NCBI GenBank assembly: GCA_009693785.1
Contig: SHWP01000032.1
Span: 1 to 40,804 of the forward strand
Direction of reading: 5' to 3'
Source of the DNA: Rhodospirillaceae bacterium
Lineage (GTDB): Bacteria > Pseudomonadota > Alphaproteobacteria > Rhodospirillales > Rhodospirillaceae
DNA: 40,804 nt
Position 1 is the stretch's first letter; every line of letters starts with the position of its first letter. The position numbers and the translations under genes are program-made. Shown piece by piece: positions 1-9,255 of the stretch. Below the pieces are notes generated by a model, which was not told the DNA's origin, searched no databases, and saw only the letters and a program-made list of their open reading frames with translations.

Positions 1-600
1 TATGGGCGTGTAGCCGGGGCCATAGTTGGTTAGATTTGCGGGGTCGAACACATCAATAAGGTCGATACCGGCCGTATTCAACCACTCCAACGGAATATAA
101 CACCGTTTCAGATTTTCGGCGTCGGCGCGGCAATCTTGCACATGATTTAGAATTTGCAGCGCTGCGCAGAGGGCATCGGACTCAGTCTGGCCTTGCGCTT
201 CCCGATGTAGGGCCAGCAAGAATCGTCCCACGGGCACGGCGGAGTAGCGGCAATAACTCATCAAGTCTGCGCAGGTCTTAATCAGCGTACCGCGCGCATC
301 GTTACGAAACGCGACGAGTAAGTCGGTGACGTTATTGAGCGCGATGTTATGGGTGCGCATGACTTGGCTCAGAGCAGTTTCATCAAGTGACGTTTCAAGC
401 GCGTCCAGGGTGGCTAATTTTTGAATCACGGTCAGCGTATTGGAATCGGCAATATCATCGGCGGTGCGCGCGAAGGCGTAATAGGCCCGCACGGCGGGGC
501 GCACGCGTGCAGAGAGAAACCAGCCGGCGACCGGGAAGTTCTCGGCGGTTGCCCTGCTTTGTGGCGCCAGCGTGTAAGAAGTGTTGGTTGAGGACGTCAT
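1..600 (-). CDS. hpnC: HpnC-type hydroxysqualene synthase, 3' end beyond window
   Basis: Reads on the reverse strand from ATG at 600 and is open to base 1, giving 200 residues; the C-terminal third lies outside the window. It belongs to the squalene/phytoene synthase superfamily. Both Asp-rich motifs that bind diphosphate through Mg are present: RTADDIAD (D48, D49, D52) and LNHVQDCRAD (D156, D160). The NHVQDC context and the YIPLEWL segment after it fit HpnC better than HpnD or CrtB. HpnC acts with HpnD and HpnE to turn farnesyl diphosphate into squalene for hopanoids; those partners are not in view and would be expected beyond base 1. Only 44 bases separate this start from the divergent start at 645, so the promoters must overlap. 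HpnC versus another family member is a judgement from motifs. Confidence 0.85.
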   Translation of the reverse strand, partial: MTSSTNTSYTLAPQSRATAENFPVAGWFLSARVRPAVRAYYAFARTADDIADSNTLTVIQKLATLDALETSLDETALSQVMRTHNIALNNVTDLLVAFRNDARGTLIKTCADLMSYCRYSAVPVGRFLLALHREAQGQTESDALCAALQILNHVQDCRADAENLKRCYIPLEWLNTAGIDLIDVFDPANLTNYGPGYTPI

Positions 601-644
601 GCAGCCTATTCTAAAGCACGGGGGCCAAGCGGGCGACAAGCGAT

Positions 645-1499
645 ATGGGTGAAGGATTAAGCTACATCGCCGACTTAGTGCGGCGCGAGGACCGCGACCG
701 GTTCCTGACCGCATTGTTCGTACCAAGCGCCCTGCGCGAGGACGTGCTGGCGCTGTATGCCTTCAATGTGGAACTGGCGCGCATCAGGCAGAATGTCTCA
801 GAAACCCTCATCGGGCGGATGAAGCTGCAATGGTGGCGCGATGTGATTTCGGCCATTTATGAGGGTCGCGATGCACCTAAGGGCAACCCCGTCACCGAAT
901 CCTTAGCGGTCTGTATTCAAAGGCACAAACTCACCCGCGGCCATTTCGACGCAATTCTTGAAACGCGCGATCAGGAGATGCAAACCGATGATGCCGGGTT
1001 CATGTTTACCGATGTCACGGGACTTGAAGGTTACGCGTTAGGTACGTCGTCAACCTTGATCCAATTGGTGCTCGGTATTCTAGGCGCCGACAGTCCACTC
1101 ACCCAAGGCGCGGCACGGCATGTGGGCATTGCTGTGGCCTTTACGGGAATTTTACGTGCGGTGTTGATCCATGCCTATGACAACCGGCTTTACCTTCCTA
1201 AGGCCGTCGTGACAGGTGCTGGGCTATCAGGCGTGCAAGACCTACAAACACAAAACAATGCTAAGGCCGCAGCCAAGATGATTGCTGACATCGCGAGTGT
1301 GGCAATGGCGTATCTCGACAAGGCCAGTACCATGAAAGTCGAACGAAAAGCAGTTCCCGCGCTGTTGGGTGCGACGATTGCCAGACAGTACCTAAATACG
1401 CTTAAGTCTGCGAACTATGACCTCAGCCATCCAAAGACCGTCGTCATGCGGGCTAGTGTGTTGCGGCTGACCTGGAATGCGTGGCGGGGAAAGTTCTAA
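645..1499 (+). CDS. Squalene/phytoene synthase-like protein, NDUFAF6 type
   Basis: A 284-residue protein of the squalene/phytoene synthase fold. The first Asp-rich motif of true synthases is absent: where HpnC has ARTADDIAD this protein reads YAFNVELARIR, followed by a conserved KLQWWRDVI block. That pattern matches the NDUFAF6 group (mitochondrial complex I assembly factor and its alphaproteobacterial relatives), which is not thought to condense prenyl diphosphates. A role in respiratory complex I assembly is inferred from the eukaryotic relatives, not shown here. It lies back to back with hpnC, 44 bases apart, and ends 1 base from the convergent trmFO. No clear Shine-Dalgarno precedes the ATG, but no better in-frame start exists. 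Confidence 0.8.
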   Translation: MGEGLSYIADLVRREDRDRFLTALFVPSALREDVLALYAFNVELARIRQNVSETLIGRMKLQWWRDVISAIYEGRDAPKGNPVTESLAVCIQRHKLTRGHFDAILETRDQEMQTDDAGFMFTDVTGLEGYALGTSSTLIQLVLGILGADSPLTQGAARHVGIAVAFTGILRAVLIHAYDNRLYLPKAVVTGAGLSGVQDLQTQNNAKAAAKMIADIASVAMAYLDKASTMKVERKAVPALLGATIARQYLNTLKSANYDLSHPKTVVMRASVLRLTWNAWRGKF

Positions 1500-1500
1500 A

Positions 1501-2877
1501 TTACTCTGCGGCCGCGCGCACTAAACCTAACCACGCATCCAAATCCGCGAGTGCTCGGGCCGACATGGCCTTCTTGCGGTCGCGGCCCTTGAGCGCGCGG
1601 CCACGGATATCGCGTACATCCATGTCGGGGAACAATCCAAAGTTCACATTCATGGGCTGGAAGGTTTCAGCTTTTGCACCACCCGTTATGTGGCTGAGAA
1701 TCGCGCCCAAGGCCGTGGTGAGTGGCGGCAAGGATGGTGCTTGTCCCAATCGTTCGGCTGCGGCGAAGCGCCCCGCCATCAAACCCACTGCGGCACTTTC
1801 CACATAGCCTTCGCAGCCGGTGATTTGCCCGGCGAAGCGAATACGCGGCATGGATTTCAACCGCAACGCGGCGTCTAACAATTTAGGCGAGTTAATAAAG
1901 GTATTGCGGTGAATGCCGCCGAGCCTCGCGAACTCGGCGTTTTCCAAGCCCGGGATCATGCGAAAGATGCGCGTTTGCTCGCCGTGTTTGAGTTTGGTTT
2001 GAAAGCCCACCATGTTGAACAGCGTGCCCAACGTATTGTCTTGGCGCAGTTGCACCACGGCATGGGGGCGCCGCCCAGAGCGCGGGTCGGTTAGGCCCAC
2101 GGGCTTCATGGGGCCGTAAGCCAGTGTATCCATACCGCGTTCGGCCATCACTTCGATTGGCAAACAGCCCTCGAAGTACGGCGTGTTTTTTTCCCATTCT
2201 TTGAATTCGGTTTTTTCACCTACTTGAAGGGCGACAACAAAATTTTCGTACTGCTCTTTGGTCATGGGGCAGTTGATATAATCGGCTCCGCCGCCTGGTA
2301 CTTCGGCGCCCTTGTCGTAGCGCGACTGAAACCAGGCCACCTCCATGTTGATGGAATCGCGGTGCACGATGGGGGCAATGGCGTCGAAAAAGGCCAGCGA
2401 ATCTTCGCCGGTCTGGGCGCGGATCGCCTGGCTAAGATCAGGCGAGGTGAGGGGGCCCGTGGCGATAATCACCGAGTCCCAATCTGCTGGTGGCAGGCCT
2501 GGCACCTCGGCGCGCGACAAGCTCACCAGCTTATGACCCAGCACCGTCTGCTCGACCGCCTTGGAAAAACCCTCTCGATCGACTGCCAAGGCGGCTCCTG
2601 CGGGAACCCGGTGGGCATCCCCACAGTTGAGAATTAACGAGCCCGCCCGGCGCATCTCCTCATGCAATAGCCCCACGGCATTGTAGTCCACGTCATCGGA
2701 GCGGAAAGAATTAGAGCATACTAACTCCGCCAAGCCCGCCGTGTTATGGGCCTCGGTCATGCGGGTGGGGCGCATTTCATGCAAGATAACCGGAACACCT
2801 GCTTGGGCGACCTGCCAGGCGGCCTCGCAGCCTGCCAGGCCGCCACCGATCACGTGAATGGGGTTGTGGATTGTCAT
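1501..2877 (-). CDS. trmFO: TrmFO, folate/FAD-dependent tRNA (uracil-54-C5)-methyltransferase
   Basis: Makes m5U54 in the T-loop of tRNA using methylene-tetrahydrofolate and FADH2 in the cytoplasm. The 458-residue protein starts [20 protein letters not shown], with the FAD-binding [11 protein letters not shown] at residues 11-21. The two redox cysteines of the family are visible: C54 in [12 protein letters not shown] and the one in [24 protein letters not shown] and [12 protein letters not shown] are further family blocks, and the C-terminal GNFGLFPD-like segment ([12 protein letters not shown]) is present. An upstream in-frame GTG/ATG would add 31 residues before the FAD motif; the start at 2877 is preferred because it places the dinucleotide motif at the N-terminus as in homologues. 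Length is normal for the family. Confidence 0.95.
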   Translation of the reverse strand: MTIHNPIHVIGGGLAGCEAAWQVAQAGVPVILHEMRPTRMTEAHNTAGLAELVCSNSFRSDDVDYNAVGLLHEEMRRAGSLILNCGDAHRVPAGAALAVDREGFSKAVEQTVLGHKLVSLSRAEVPGLPPADWDSVIIATGPLTSPDLSQAIRAQTGEDSLAFFDAIAPIVHRDSINMEVAWFQSRYDKGAEVPGGGADYINCPMTKEQYENFVVALQVGEKTEFKEWEKNTPYFEGCLPIEVMAERGMDTLAYGPMKPVGLTDPRSGRRPHAVVQLRQDNTLGTLFNMVGFQTKLKHGEQTRIFRMIPGLENAEFARLGGIHRNTFINSPKLLDAALRLKSMPRIRFAGQITGCEGYVESAAVGLMAGRFAAAERLGQAPSLPPLTTALGAILSHITGGAKAETFQPMNVNFGLFPDMDVRDIRGRALKGRDRKKAMSARALADLDAWLGLVRAAAE

Positions 2878-2995
2878 GGGCCATACATAAGGCCTTTGAA
2901 GGCGGAAGGAAATATCGTCAAGCGGGTGGAAAAAGGCTGCATTTGGGTTATGTTGCCTCCACCGATTCACCTGATCCCGGAATGGCTTAAGCCCA

Positions 2996-3571
2996 ATGTC
3001 AAACCAGAAATTTTACGTCGTCGGCGGCGAATACGCCGATACCTCATTCACCGAACCTGCAACCGGCACCCAACTAGAGCGCCGCGGCCCCTATGACGAA
3101 CGCGAAGCCAAGGCCATTTGGCGTGAGTTGACTGGCAAGACTGTCGATAACGCCATGGTGCGGTATTTCTTGAAGTCGTCCGAGGAATCCAACGAGAAAG
3201 TTTACTGGGTGGTCGGCGGCGAATATGCCGATTCAAGCTTCACCAAGCTGGCTTCTGGGAAAGAACTGGAAGTTTTCGGCCCCTTCGAGAAGTGGGAAGG
3301 TTTGGGTTTCTGGCGCGCGCTCACATCGCGTTCGGTCGACGACGCCATGGTGCGCTACGACATCCGCAAGAACTACAGCGCCGATTCTGGCCTACCAACG
3401 GGCCGGGCAAATGCGGGCCCAGTCACCAAAACAGTCAACATCGCCTTGTCCGAAGGCCGCACGGCGACGGTAATGCTTACGCGCCCGGGGGCCATGAGCC
3501 CTGCCGACGCCAAGATTTTGCTGAGTGAACTGGAAGGTGCAGTTTCCCGGCTTAAGGCGCAACTCCAATAA
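2996..3571 (+). CDS. Tandem DUF4170 protein
   Basis: A 191-residue soluble protein without leader. It contains two copies of the same roughly 60-residue unit: residues 5-60 ([15 protein letters not shown] ... [10 protein letters not shown]) and 69-124 ([15 protein letters not shown] ... [10 protein letters not shown]). The unit matches DUF4170, normally a single-copy small protein of alphaproteobacteria. The C-terminal part (about 135-191) is different, with [38 protein letters not shown] amphipathic helices. Function of DUF4170 is unknown. It is followed after 2 bases by the gene at 3574, so the two are probably translated from one message. Upstream it is divergent from trmFO. Confidence 0.8.
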   Translation: MSNQKFYVVGGEYADTSFTEPATGTQLERRGPYDEREAKAIWRELTGKTVDNAMVRYFLKSSEESNEKVYWVVGGEYADSSFTKLASGKELEVFGPFEKWEGLGFWRALTSRSVDDAMVRYDIRKNYSADSGLPTGRANAGPVTKTVNIALSEGRTATVMLTRPGAMSPADAKILLSELEGAVSRLKAQLQ

Positions 3572-3573
3572 CA

Positions 3574-4218
3574 ATGGCTAAAGTAAAGCGACCTATCGAC
3601 CGCCGTGCTGCGCTTTCGTTCGCTGCCGCCATTGCAGGCGGCATGACTGGCTCGCCCGCAGCAGCCCAACCCCAGCCGCAGTTGGAGAAAAAAGGCGCGC
3701 GCGGGCGTGGGTCCGACGCGCTGCTGTACCGCCAGATCGAAGAAGTGATGGAAGAGACCGCGAAGATCTGGAATAGCCAAAAGTACGGCAATCTGCGCGA
3801 GGTCTGGGACACCGACGACAAAGAACCCTGGTATGTACCCGAGGAAATCGCCGAGCCGTTCTTTACCTGGGAAGAACTCGACAAGTATTGGAACCGGGGT
3901 GGCGATCAGGGCTTGCGGGCCTTCCGCTGGCAGTTCTCGAACTTGCGCGTGAAAGATATTGGTACAGGCCTAGCGCTCGCTATCTTCGACCATTTTTATG
4001 AATATCAATTGCCGTTTCCCGGCGCGGTACCGAGCGCCGGGAAAGACCGCTGCCTGGCTATCTTTCGCCGCGTCAAGGGCAAGTGGCGGCACATCCTCTA
4101 TGCCCAATGCCCGCAGGGGCCTGAAGCCTATGTGCGCATGATGCGCGAGAAAATGGTGACCCCCGACTTCGGAACCTTCCGCGATAACGTAGACAAGAAG
4201 CCCAAGCCGAAGTCTTAA
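3574..4218 (+). CDS. Exported NTF2/SnoaL-like protein with Tat-type leader
   Basis: A 214-residue protein. The N-terminus has IDRRAALSFAAAIAG followed by an Ala-rich stretch ending SPAAAQ near residue 32, a Tat-type leader. The mature part (about 50-190) starts with a helix ALLYRQIEEVMEETAKIWNSQ and continues with alternating strands including ELDKYWN, FRWQFSNLRV, LALAIFDHFYEYQ and GKWRHILYAQCP; the pattern of helix, then strands ending in a GKWRHILY-type line, is that of NTF2-like (SnoaL/DUF4440) domains. No catalytic set is obvious, so no function is assigned. It starts 2 bases after the DUF4170 stop, and its stop overlaps the convergent gene at 4215 by 4 bases. Confidence 0.65.
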   Translation: MAKVKRPIDRRAALSFAAAIAGGMTGSPAAAQPQPQLEKKGARGRGSDALLYRQIEEVMEETAKIWNSQKYGNLREVWDTDDKEPWYVPEEIAEPFFTWEELDKYWNRGGDQGLRAFRWQFSNLRVKDIGTGLALAIFDHFYEYQLPFPGAVPSAGKDRCLAIFRRVKGKWRHILYAQCPQGPEAYVRMMREKMVTPDFGTFRDNVDKKPKPKS

Positions 4219-4568
4219 GGCTGGCCCTTCACTGGCAATTCGACGCACTGTTGAGTGGTGCAGAAATGCACGTCGCCCGTGCGCTGATCCACCCGATACA
4301 TGAAGGTGTTCTCGTTGGTCTGAGCGGGGACCAGTGCATAGCGCGGTTGCAACGTCGAGGCATAAACCCAAGCGATCATGATCATCACGGCCGCTATGAT
4401 AATGGCGCGGCCCACACTACGCCCGCTTGAGGGCACCGGCTTCATTACTTTCTTTGGTGCTGCGGCCGCATCTGGCTCGTTGGCCATGTTGCCGCCTTTT
4501 TTAAGTAGGAGGGGCTGTTGCCCACCCTTACCAACTTCTCCGCCACCAGCCTTGGGTGCATCTGCCAT
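4215..4568 (-). CDS. Small single-pass membrane protein, unknown function
   Basis: A 117-residue protein with a Gly/Lys/Ala-rich cytoplasmic N-terminus (1-52), one transmembrane segment around residues 54-71 (AIIIAAVMIMIAWVYAS) and a C-terminal tail of about 45 residues containing two cysteines (HFCTTQQC) that would face the periplasm. The start is supported by GGGAG nine bases upstream on the reverse strand. A second Met at residue 28 (MANEPDA) is a possible alternative start. No family recognised. It lies between the convergent gene ending at 4218 and the terminator of the TonB receptor. Confidence 0.6.
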   Translation of the reverse strand: MADAPKAGGGEVGKGGQQPLLLKKGGNMANEPDAAAAPKKVMKPVPSSGRSVGRAIIIAAVMIMIAWVYASTLQPRYALVPAQTNENTFMYRVDQRTGDVHFCTTQQCVELPVKGQP

Positions 4569-4630
4569 TTGTGCTCACTCCCTCAAGAATTGCGCTCACT
4601 ATACATGAAAGGCTGGCCTTGTGCCGCAGC

Positions 4631-4665
4631 AAAAAGAAAAAGGGCGCTGTCAATGACAGCGCCCT
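4631..4665 (-). terminator. Rho-independent terminator of the TonB-dependent receptor
   Basis: Perfect 12-base inverted repeat AGGGCGCTGTCA / TGACAGCGCCCT at 4641-4652 and 4654-4665, followed on the reverse strand by TTTTCTTTTT (4631-4640). It lies 26 bases past the receptor stop codon. Confidence 0.9.
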
Positions 4666-4690
4666 TGATCCATCAGGTTTGGTGCAGGGT

Positions 4691-7084
4691 TTAGAACTTG
4701 TACTTGGTGCGCACGGCCCACTTCGATGGTTCGTCAAGGAACGAGACTGGGGCCAAGAACGCGGTCACAACAGAGGCGCCTGTGCAGTTTTCGCATTCTG
4801 CAGATATGGACCAGGTGTTCTCGGTGCTTTCAAGCGAGATACCGGCATTCACGCGCCAGTAGCTGGGCTGGAAGCCGTTGGCTTGATTGGGGCCCTGGTT
4901 TGAACCCGAGACCCAGTAACCCTTGGTGCGGCGCGCATTGACGTTCGGCACAATTTGAATATCACCCGAGAGTGGGATGGCGTAGTTGGCACCCAAGGCG
5001 ACGTTGAGTGACGGTGCGCGCGTTGGAATAGACAGATCGCCGGTTGGCGTCACAATGGCGACGTTACAAGAGCCGGCTCCCACGCCACCCGCAGCACGCG
5101 AGGCTTTGCAAGTTGCTTGCTGCGCGACGATTGAGGCCGCCGGATTAATATACCGGGCATGCTGCGTGCCAATCCCAACGGTCAGGTTAAGGCCATCGGT
5201 TGGAACAGCCGTCGCTTCGATTTCAACACCATAGTTGCGGATATCCGCGAAGTTGCCGGTGATGAACACTTGCTGCAGCGTGGTTGGATTAAATGACGCT
5301 GCAGGAACTTGAACGGAAGCGACATCCATATAGTAACCGGTCGCGTTTATGCGCACGCGGTTGTCAAGAAACTCCGAGCGCATACCCGTTTCGTAGTTCC
5401 ACACGATTTCCGGATCGAACGGTTGGATCGTACCGGCGTTCGTGCCGCGTGCGTTCCAGCCACCGGACTTAAAGCCTTTGGTGGCCGAGGCAAAGAGCAT
5501 GACGTCCGTATCGATCTGATAGTTGATCGAAAAGTGCGGGGTCCACAGCTTGGTCTTGCGTGAGACTGGAATTCCCGCCGCGAGAATATCGCGGGTCGAG
5601 AAAATGTTGCAAGTACCGGGGCTGGTGGCTAGGCCCGTGTTCGGATTGAACAAGGGCTGCCCAACTGGCGCCGTACACGGCACGATGATGCTGCCGTTGG
5701 CCAGCCTGACATTTGGCGCGGTGACGTTAGGCTCGAAGTCGACCTCTTTTTTTTCGTCGGTGTAGCGGATACCGGCGGTGAGGGTCAGCTCTTCGACGGG
5801 GTTGAAATCAAGCTGTATATACCCAGCAGCCGATTCCGTCTTGTTACGCAATGTGCGGTCGATAGCGACCGTCGTAACTCCGGCGGCATTGGTCGAATTG
5901 TTGTCGGCGAAGTCGGTGATGTTGTCTTCAAAGAGATAGAATATGCCGGTGACGTACTTCAGCTTACCATCCGCCAATATGCCGTTGGCCTTAATTTCCT
6001 GCGTCAACTGGTCGTAATCGCCATCAGTGGCGTTGGCGATGCCACCCGTTGGGAAGGTGCTTGCTAGCAAGCGGTCGGTCAGGAATTCGTGGCTTAGGCC
6101 GCGGAAACCGGTGATAAAGTTAACGTTGAATGCATCGCCAGCACTGGCCTGAAAATTCGAGATCGCCGAAATCACCTTGGCTGTATTGTGCAGCCCAAAG
6201 GTGCCTTTCTTGCCTTTCAGGAGATTGGTGAAAGCAGTCCCCGTGTCGCCTTTGCGCATACCGGACCGTGTGATACGGTCGCCGGTGGTGGGGTCGTATT
6301 GGTTGGCAATATTGGCGATTGAGGTATCAACGTATTCAAGTGAAGTGTCCCACACCAGGTCGTCTGAAATATTCAAACGAAGTGCGGCGCGAACGCCTTT
6401 CGAGTCTTCATCGTTGATGCGTTCATTGGTGGTCAAGTTTTTGACGTAACCGTCGTCATTGACATAGTACCCAGACAATTTCGTCAGGACTTTTTCGCTA
6501 AAGGGAACGTCTACCGATGCGCGAAGAGTGACTTGCTTATATTTGCCATAGCCAGCCTCGGCATAGCCGCCGAACTCTTCTTGCGGCTTGCGGATGAAGA
6601 CGTTGACCGCGCCGCCTGTCGTGTTGCGGCCGAACAGTGTGCCTTGGGGTCCGCGCAGAATTTCAACACGTTCGACATCGAAGAAGCTGAAGTTGTTGGC
6701 GTTCTGACGGCTGATATAGACGTCATCAACGTACGTGCCGACAGGTGGATCGAAAGTCGGGATCGATTCCGTATTATTCAATGCGCGCAGCGAGTAGGTG
6801 TTCGCGGTACCCAGGCTGGTATTGTTCGAACCCGTCATGTTTGGAACGAAGTTCACCAAGTCCAAGGTCTTGGTGACTTGGCGTTTTTCGAGTTCGGCTG
6901 CAGTGAACGCGCTAATCGCGATAGGAACTTTCTGCAAATCTTCCGAGCGCCGTTGCGCCGTAACCACGATTTCTTCAAGCGCGCCTTGTGCCTGGGCCGC
7001 TTGTTGTTGCGCCTGTGCAAGTCCGGACGTGGTTGCAATTGCTAGCAGGGCCGCGCTGCTCAGTAGTTTTGTCGAGTATTTCAT
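4691..7084 (-). CDS. TonB-dependent outer membrane receptor
   Basis: A 797-residue receptor. Residues 1-25 are a Sec signal peptide (MKYSTKLLSSAALLAIATTS...LAQAQ). Next comes a TonB-box-like EEIVVTAQRR, then the plug domain with VGTYVDDVYISRQ, VERVEILRGPQGTLFGRNTTGGAVNV, and a long barrel rich in alternating aromatic strands that ends in F (RTKYKF), as required for outer-membrane insertion. A Cys pair (ECENC) sits near the C-terminus. The class is the large sphingomonad/caulobacter type of receptor; the ligand cannot be read from sequence. Start at 7084 has GGGAG 8 bases upstream; an upstream Met at 7102 would add 6 residues before the signal peptide and is less likely. It is divergent from the DUF1838 gene, suggesting joint regulation. 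Confidence 0.93.
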   Translation of the reverse strand: MKYSTKLLSSAALLAIATTSGLAQAQQQAAQAQGALEEIVVTAQRRSEDLQKVPIAISAFTAAELEKRQVTKTLDLVNFVPNMTGSNNTSLGTANTYSLRALNNTESIPTFDPPVGTYVDDVYISRQNANNFSFFDVERVEILRGPQGTLFGRNTTGGAVNVFIRKPQEEFGGYAEAGYGKYKQVTLRASVDVPFSEKVLTKLSGYYVNDDGYVKNLTTNERINDEDSKGVRAALRLNISDDLVWDTSLEYVDTSIANIANQYDPTTGDRITRSGMRKGDTGTAFTNLLKGKKGTFGLHNTAKVISAISNFQASAGDAFNVNFITGFRGLSHEFLTDRLLASTFPTGGIANATDGDYDQLTQEIKANGILADGKLKYVTGIFYLFEDNITDFADNNSTNAAGVTTVAIDRTLRNKTESAAGYIQLDFNPVEELTLTAGIRYTDEKKEVDFEPNVTAPNVRLANGSIIVPCTAPVGQPLFNPNTGLATSPGTCNIFSTRDILAAGIPVSRKTKLWTPHFSINYQIDTDVMLFASATKGFKSGGWNARGTNAGTIQPFDPEIVWNYETGMRSEFLDNRVRINATGYYMDVASVQVPAASFNPTTLQQVFITGNFADIRNYGVEIEATAVPTDGLNLTVGIGTQHARYINPAASIVAQQATCKASRAAGGVGAGSCNVAIVTPTGDLSIPTRAPSLNVALGANYAIPLSGDIQIVPNVNARRTKGYWVSGSNQGPNQANGFQPSYWRVNAGISLESTENTWSISAECENCTGASVVTAFLAPVSFLDEPSKWAVRTKYKF

Positions 7085-7238
7085 TGTCGTCTCCCGTTCC
7101 ACCCCAAAGTAATGGGCTGATTTTCAATCTGATTTCGTGGGTGTCAAGGATTTGAAATGCCAATGGTAGCTTAATGAACGTACTGTGGCGCTTAGGCAAC
7201 ACCCACACTATGCTGGCAGGGGCAAACAAGGGGAAAGT

Positions 7239-8123
7239 ATGCAAAATACAGCTTCTGATACTGTCAGTTCGACCCGGTTAAGTCGCCGATGTGGCTTGCA
7301 ACTTGGGTCCGCCGCGATTGTGGCAACTCTGGCTGGGGGCGCGAGCGCATTGGCCGCCCTTAATCCTGTAGCGGATGCCCCCCAAGTTTACCGCAAGCTA
7401 CGCTATCGAGCCGGGCAGGGGGTCGTGTTTTGGTGGCTTGAAGGGACGAAGTTCGGGCAGTTGGGTGCCGAGGTTAAGCCCATTTTTGACATGAAGGTTG
7501 GGTCGTGGATGCGCATCGACGACAAGCCCGACGGCGGTTACGACGTCACCTCTCTGGAGATCGTGTTCTATACCGAATTCCAGACCAACACATTATTGCG
7601 CCAGTGGGCTAATCCGTACAGCCAGCAGACCATCGAGGTAAAGTATGCGCCCGTCGGGCCGACAACCTTGCGCCACACACCCGCCGGCGAAGCCATCACG
7701 CCAAAGGAACTCGGCGGAGCCCAATTGAATGCCTCCATGAAAGTCGGCCCCGCAGTAATCAAGGGCGAGGATGTGTGGATCAACCATGACGCCACTGCCG
7801 CAGTTACTTCGCCCGATGGTAAAAGCCCGGTGTTCCGCGTCAACGATTGGAGCATGTATCATGGCAAGGCATCTGATATGGCCGAGGGTGGCCCTGCCTT
7901 TGCGCCTGCCACATGTTACTTACACGAAATCACCAGCTGGGCGCGGTGGATGGGCATGGGCGAGCAGCCTGGCAACCTGACATCGCGGGCAGTTGGCCGC
8001 AAGGTAGAAACCTACGGCGAGATGCCTGAAGTTTGGCGCGGCTTCATCGCTGATTTCTATCCTGACATTGTGAAAGATCCGATCGCCGCACTTGATCGGC
8101 CCACGGCTAAGTTTGACCGCTGA
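7239..8123 (+). CDS. DUF1838 family protein with Tat-type leader (copy 1)
   Basis: A 294-residue protein similar throughout to the reverse-strand gene at 24879-25736, for example FWWLEGTKFGQ versus FWWMKGTKLGQ, TSLEIVFYTEFQT versus TSLEVVFYTDLET, SWARWMGMGEQPGNLTSRAVG versus SWSKWMGMTDRPGNLTARCIG, and the C-terminal DPIAALDRP. These blocks are typical of DUF1838, a family of unknown function. The leader has SRRCGLQLGSAA followed by a hydrophobic Ala-rich stretch, a Tat-like signal. The start at 7239 has GGGGA five bases upstream. It is the first gene of a forward run (gaps 21, 7 and 17 bases to the next three genes, all exported), and faces the TonB receptor across about 150 bases. Confidence 0.8.
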   Translation: MQNTASDTVSSTRLSRRCGLQLGSAAIVATLAGGASALAALNPVADAPQVYRKLRYRAGQGVVFWWLEGTKFGQLGAEVKPIFDMKVGSWMRIDDKPDGGYDVTSLEIVFYTEFQTNTLLRQWANPYSQQTIEVKYAPVGPTTLRHTPAGEAITPKELGGAQLNASMKVGPAVIKGEDVWINHDATAAVTSPDGKSPVFRVNDWSMYHGKASDMAEGGPAFAPATCYLHEITSWARWMGMGEQPGNLTSRAVGRKVETYGEMPEVWRGFIADFYPDIVKDPIAALDRPTAKFDR

Positions 8124-8144
8124 CGGTACAGAGGAATTCGGCGC

Positions 8145-9248
8145 ATGAAATTTTTCTCGAAATTGGTTATTGCCGGTGTGCTTGCATTCAGCGCTCAGGC
8201 CCATGCCGAGTTGGACACGGCCTCGGTCATCAAAGATCTCGATTTGCGTGAAAGCAAAGTTGCCGCCCGTGACATGCCGGGCTGGAGCAAGCCGAAGAAG
8301 GTTGTGGTTTTCTACGACACACCCGAACGGCTGGAATGGTTCAAACAAGTGGCGCCTGGTGTTGAAGTCACGGGGGCCAGAGGCCCGCTTGAAGCGATGG
8401 GCGCTGCCGCCGATGCAGACGCCCTTGTTGGATTGTGCGCGCCCAAGCTGATCGAAGCGGCTAAACAGGTTAAGTGGATCCACGTCGGTTCGGCAGGCAT
8501 CAACGAGTGCGCCACCAGCCCGAAGTTACATGAGGCGGGCTTGCTGGTGACGAACATGCAGCGCGTCTACGGCCCGCCCATCGCCGAGCATGTAATCGCG
8601 ATGGCTTTTGCTCTAGCTCGGAATTTCAGGTTCTTCGAGGACTTGCAACGCAAAGCCGAGTGGAACCAATCCGCGTTGCCGTCAAAGCGGTTTGTCGAGT
8701 TGGGAGGCAAGACCATGCTGGTTGTTGGGCTGGGCGGTATCGGAACTGATATTGCCAAGCGGGCCCATGCCCTTGGAATGAAGGTGATCGCCACGCGCAA
8801 TTCCAGCCGGGATAACCCCGACTATGTTGAGTATGTCGGGTTATCGAATGAACTGATGACGCTAACCCCGCAGGCAGATTTTATCGCCAACGCGACACCG
8901 CTCACGCCTGAAACAAAAGACATTTTCAATGCCGCATTCTTTGGCAAGATGAAACCCACAGCCTATTTCATCAATATTGGGCGGGGGCAGCAAGTCGTGC
9001 AACCCGACCTGATCGCCGCACTTGAGAAAAAGGTCATCGCGGGCGCGGCTTTGGATGTGGCGAGCCCAGAACCGTTGCCATCTGATAGTCCGTTGTGGAA
9101 GGCGCCAAACCTCATCATCACGCCCCACATATCGAGTAATTCTGACTTGCGGTTTGAGCGGTACTGGATCGTGCAACGCGAGAACTTGCGCCGCTACGTG
9201 GCTGGCGAGAAGATGTTGTCGGTGGTTGATGTGAACCGAGGATATTGA
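8145..9248 (+). CDS. D-2-hydroxyacid dehydrogenase with Sec signal peptide
   Basis: A 367-residue NAD(P)-dependent D-isomer 2-hydroxyacid dehydrogenase. The dinucleotide motif GLGGIG is at 195-200. The catalytic triad of the family is complete: R280 in INIGRGQQVV, E309 in DVASPEPLP and H328 in ITPHISSN. VYGPPIAEHVIAMAFALARN (141-160) is the usual inter-domain helix. The odd feature is the N-terminus: residues 1-21 (MKFFSKLVIAG...AQAHA) form a convincing Sec signal peptide with cleavage after AHA, although this enzyme class is cytoplasmic. GAGGA precedes the ATG by 8 bases, supporting this start and hence the leader. It sits 21 bases after DUF1838 and 7 before another exported Rossmann-fold protein. 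Confidence 0.9.
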   Translation: MKFFSKLVIAGVLAFSAQAHAELDTASVIKDLDLRESKVAARDMPGWSKPKKVVVFYDTPERLEWFKQVAPGVEVTGARGPLEAMGAAADADALVGLCAPKLIEAAKQVKWIHVGSAGINECATSPKLHEAGLLVTNMQRVYGPPIAEHVIAMAFALARNFRFFEDLQRKAEWNQSALPSKRFVELGGKTMLVVGLGGIGTDIAKRAHALGMKVIATRNSSRDNPDYVEYVGLSNELMTLTPQADFIANATPLTPETKDIFNAAFFGKMKPTAYFINIGRGQQVVQPDLIAALEKKVIAGAALDVASPEPLPSDSPLWKAPNLIITPHISSNSDLRFERYWIVQRENLRRYVAGEKMLSVVDVNRGY

Positions 9249-9255
9249 GGGGCAG

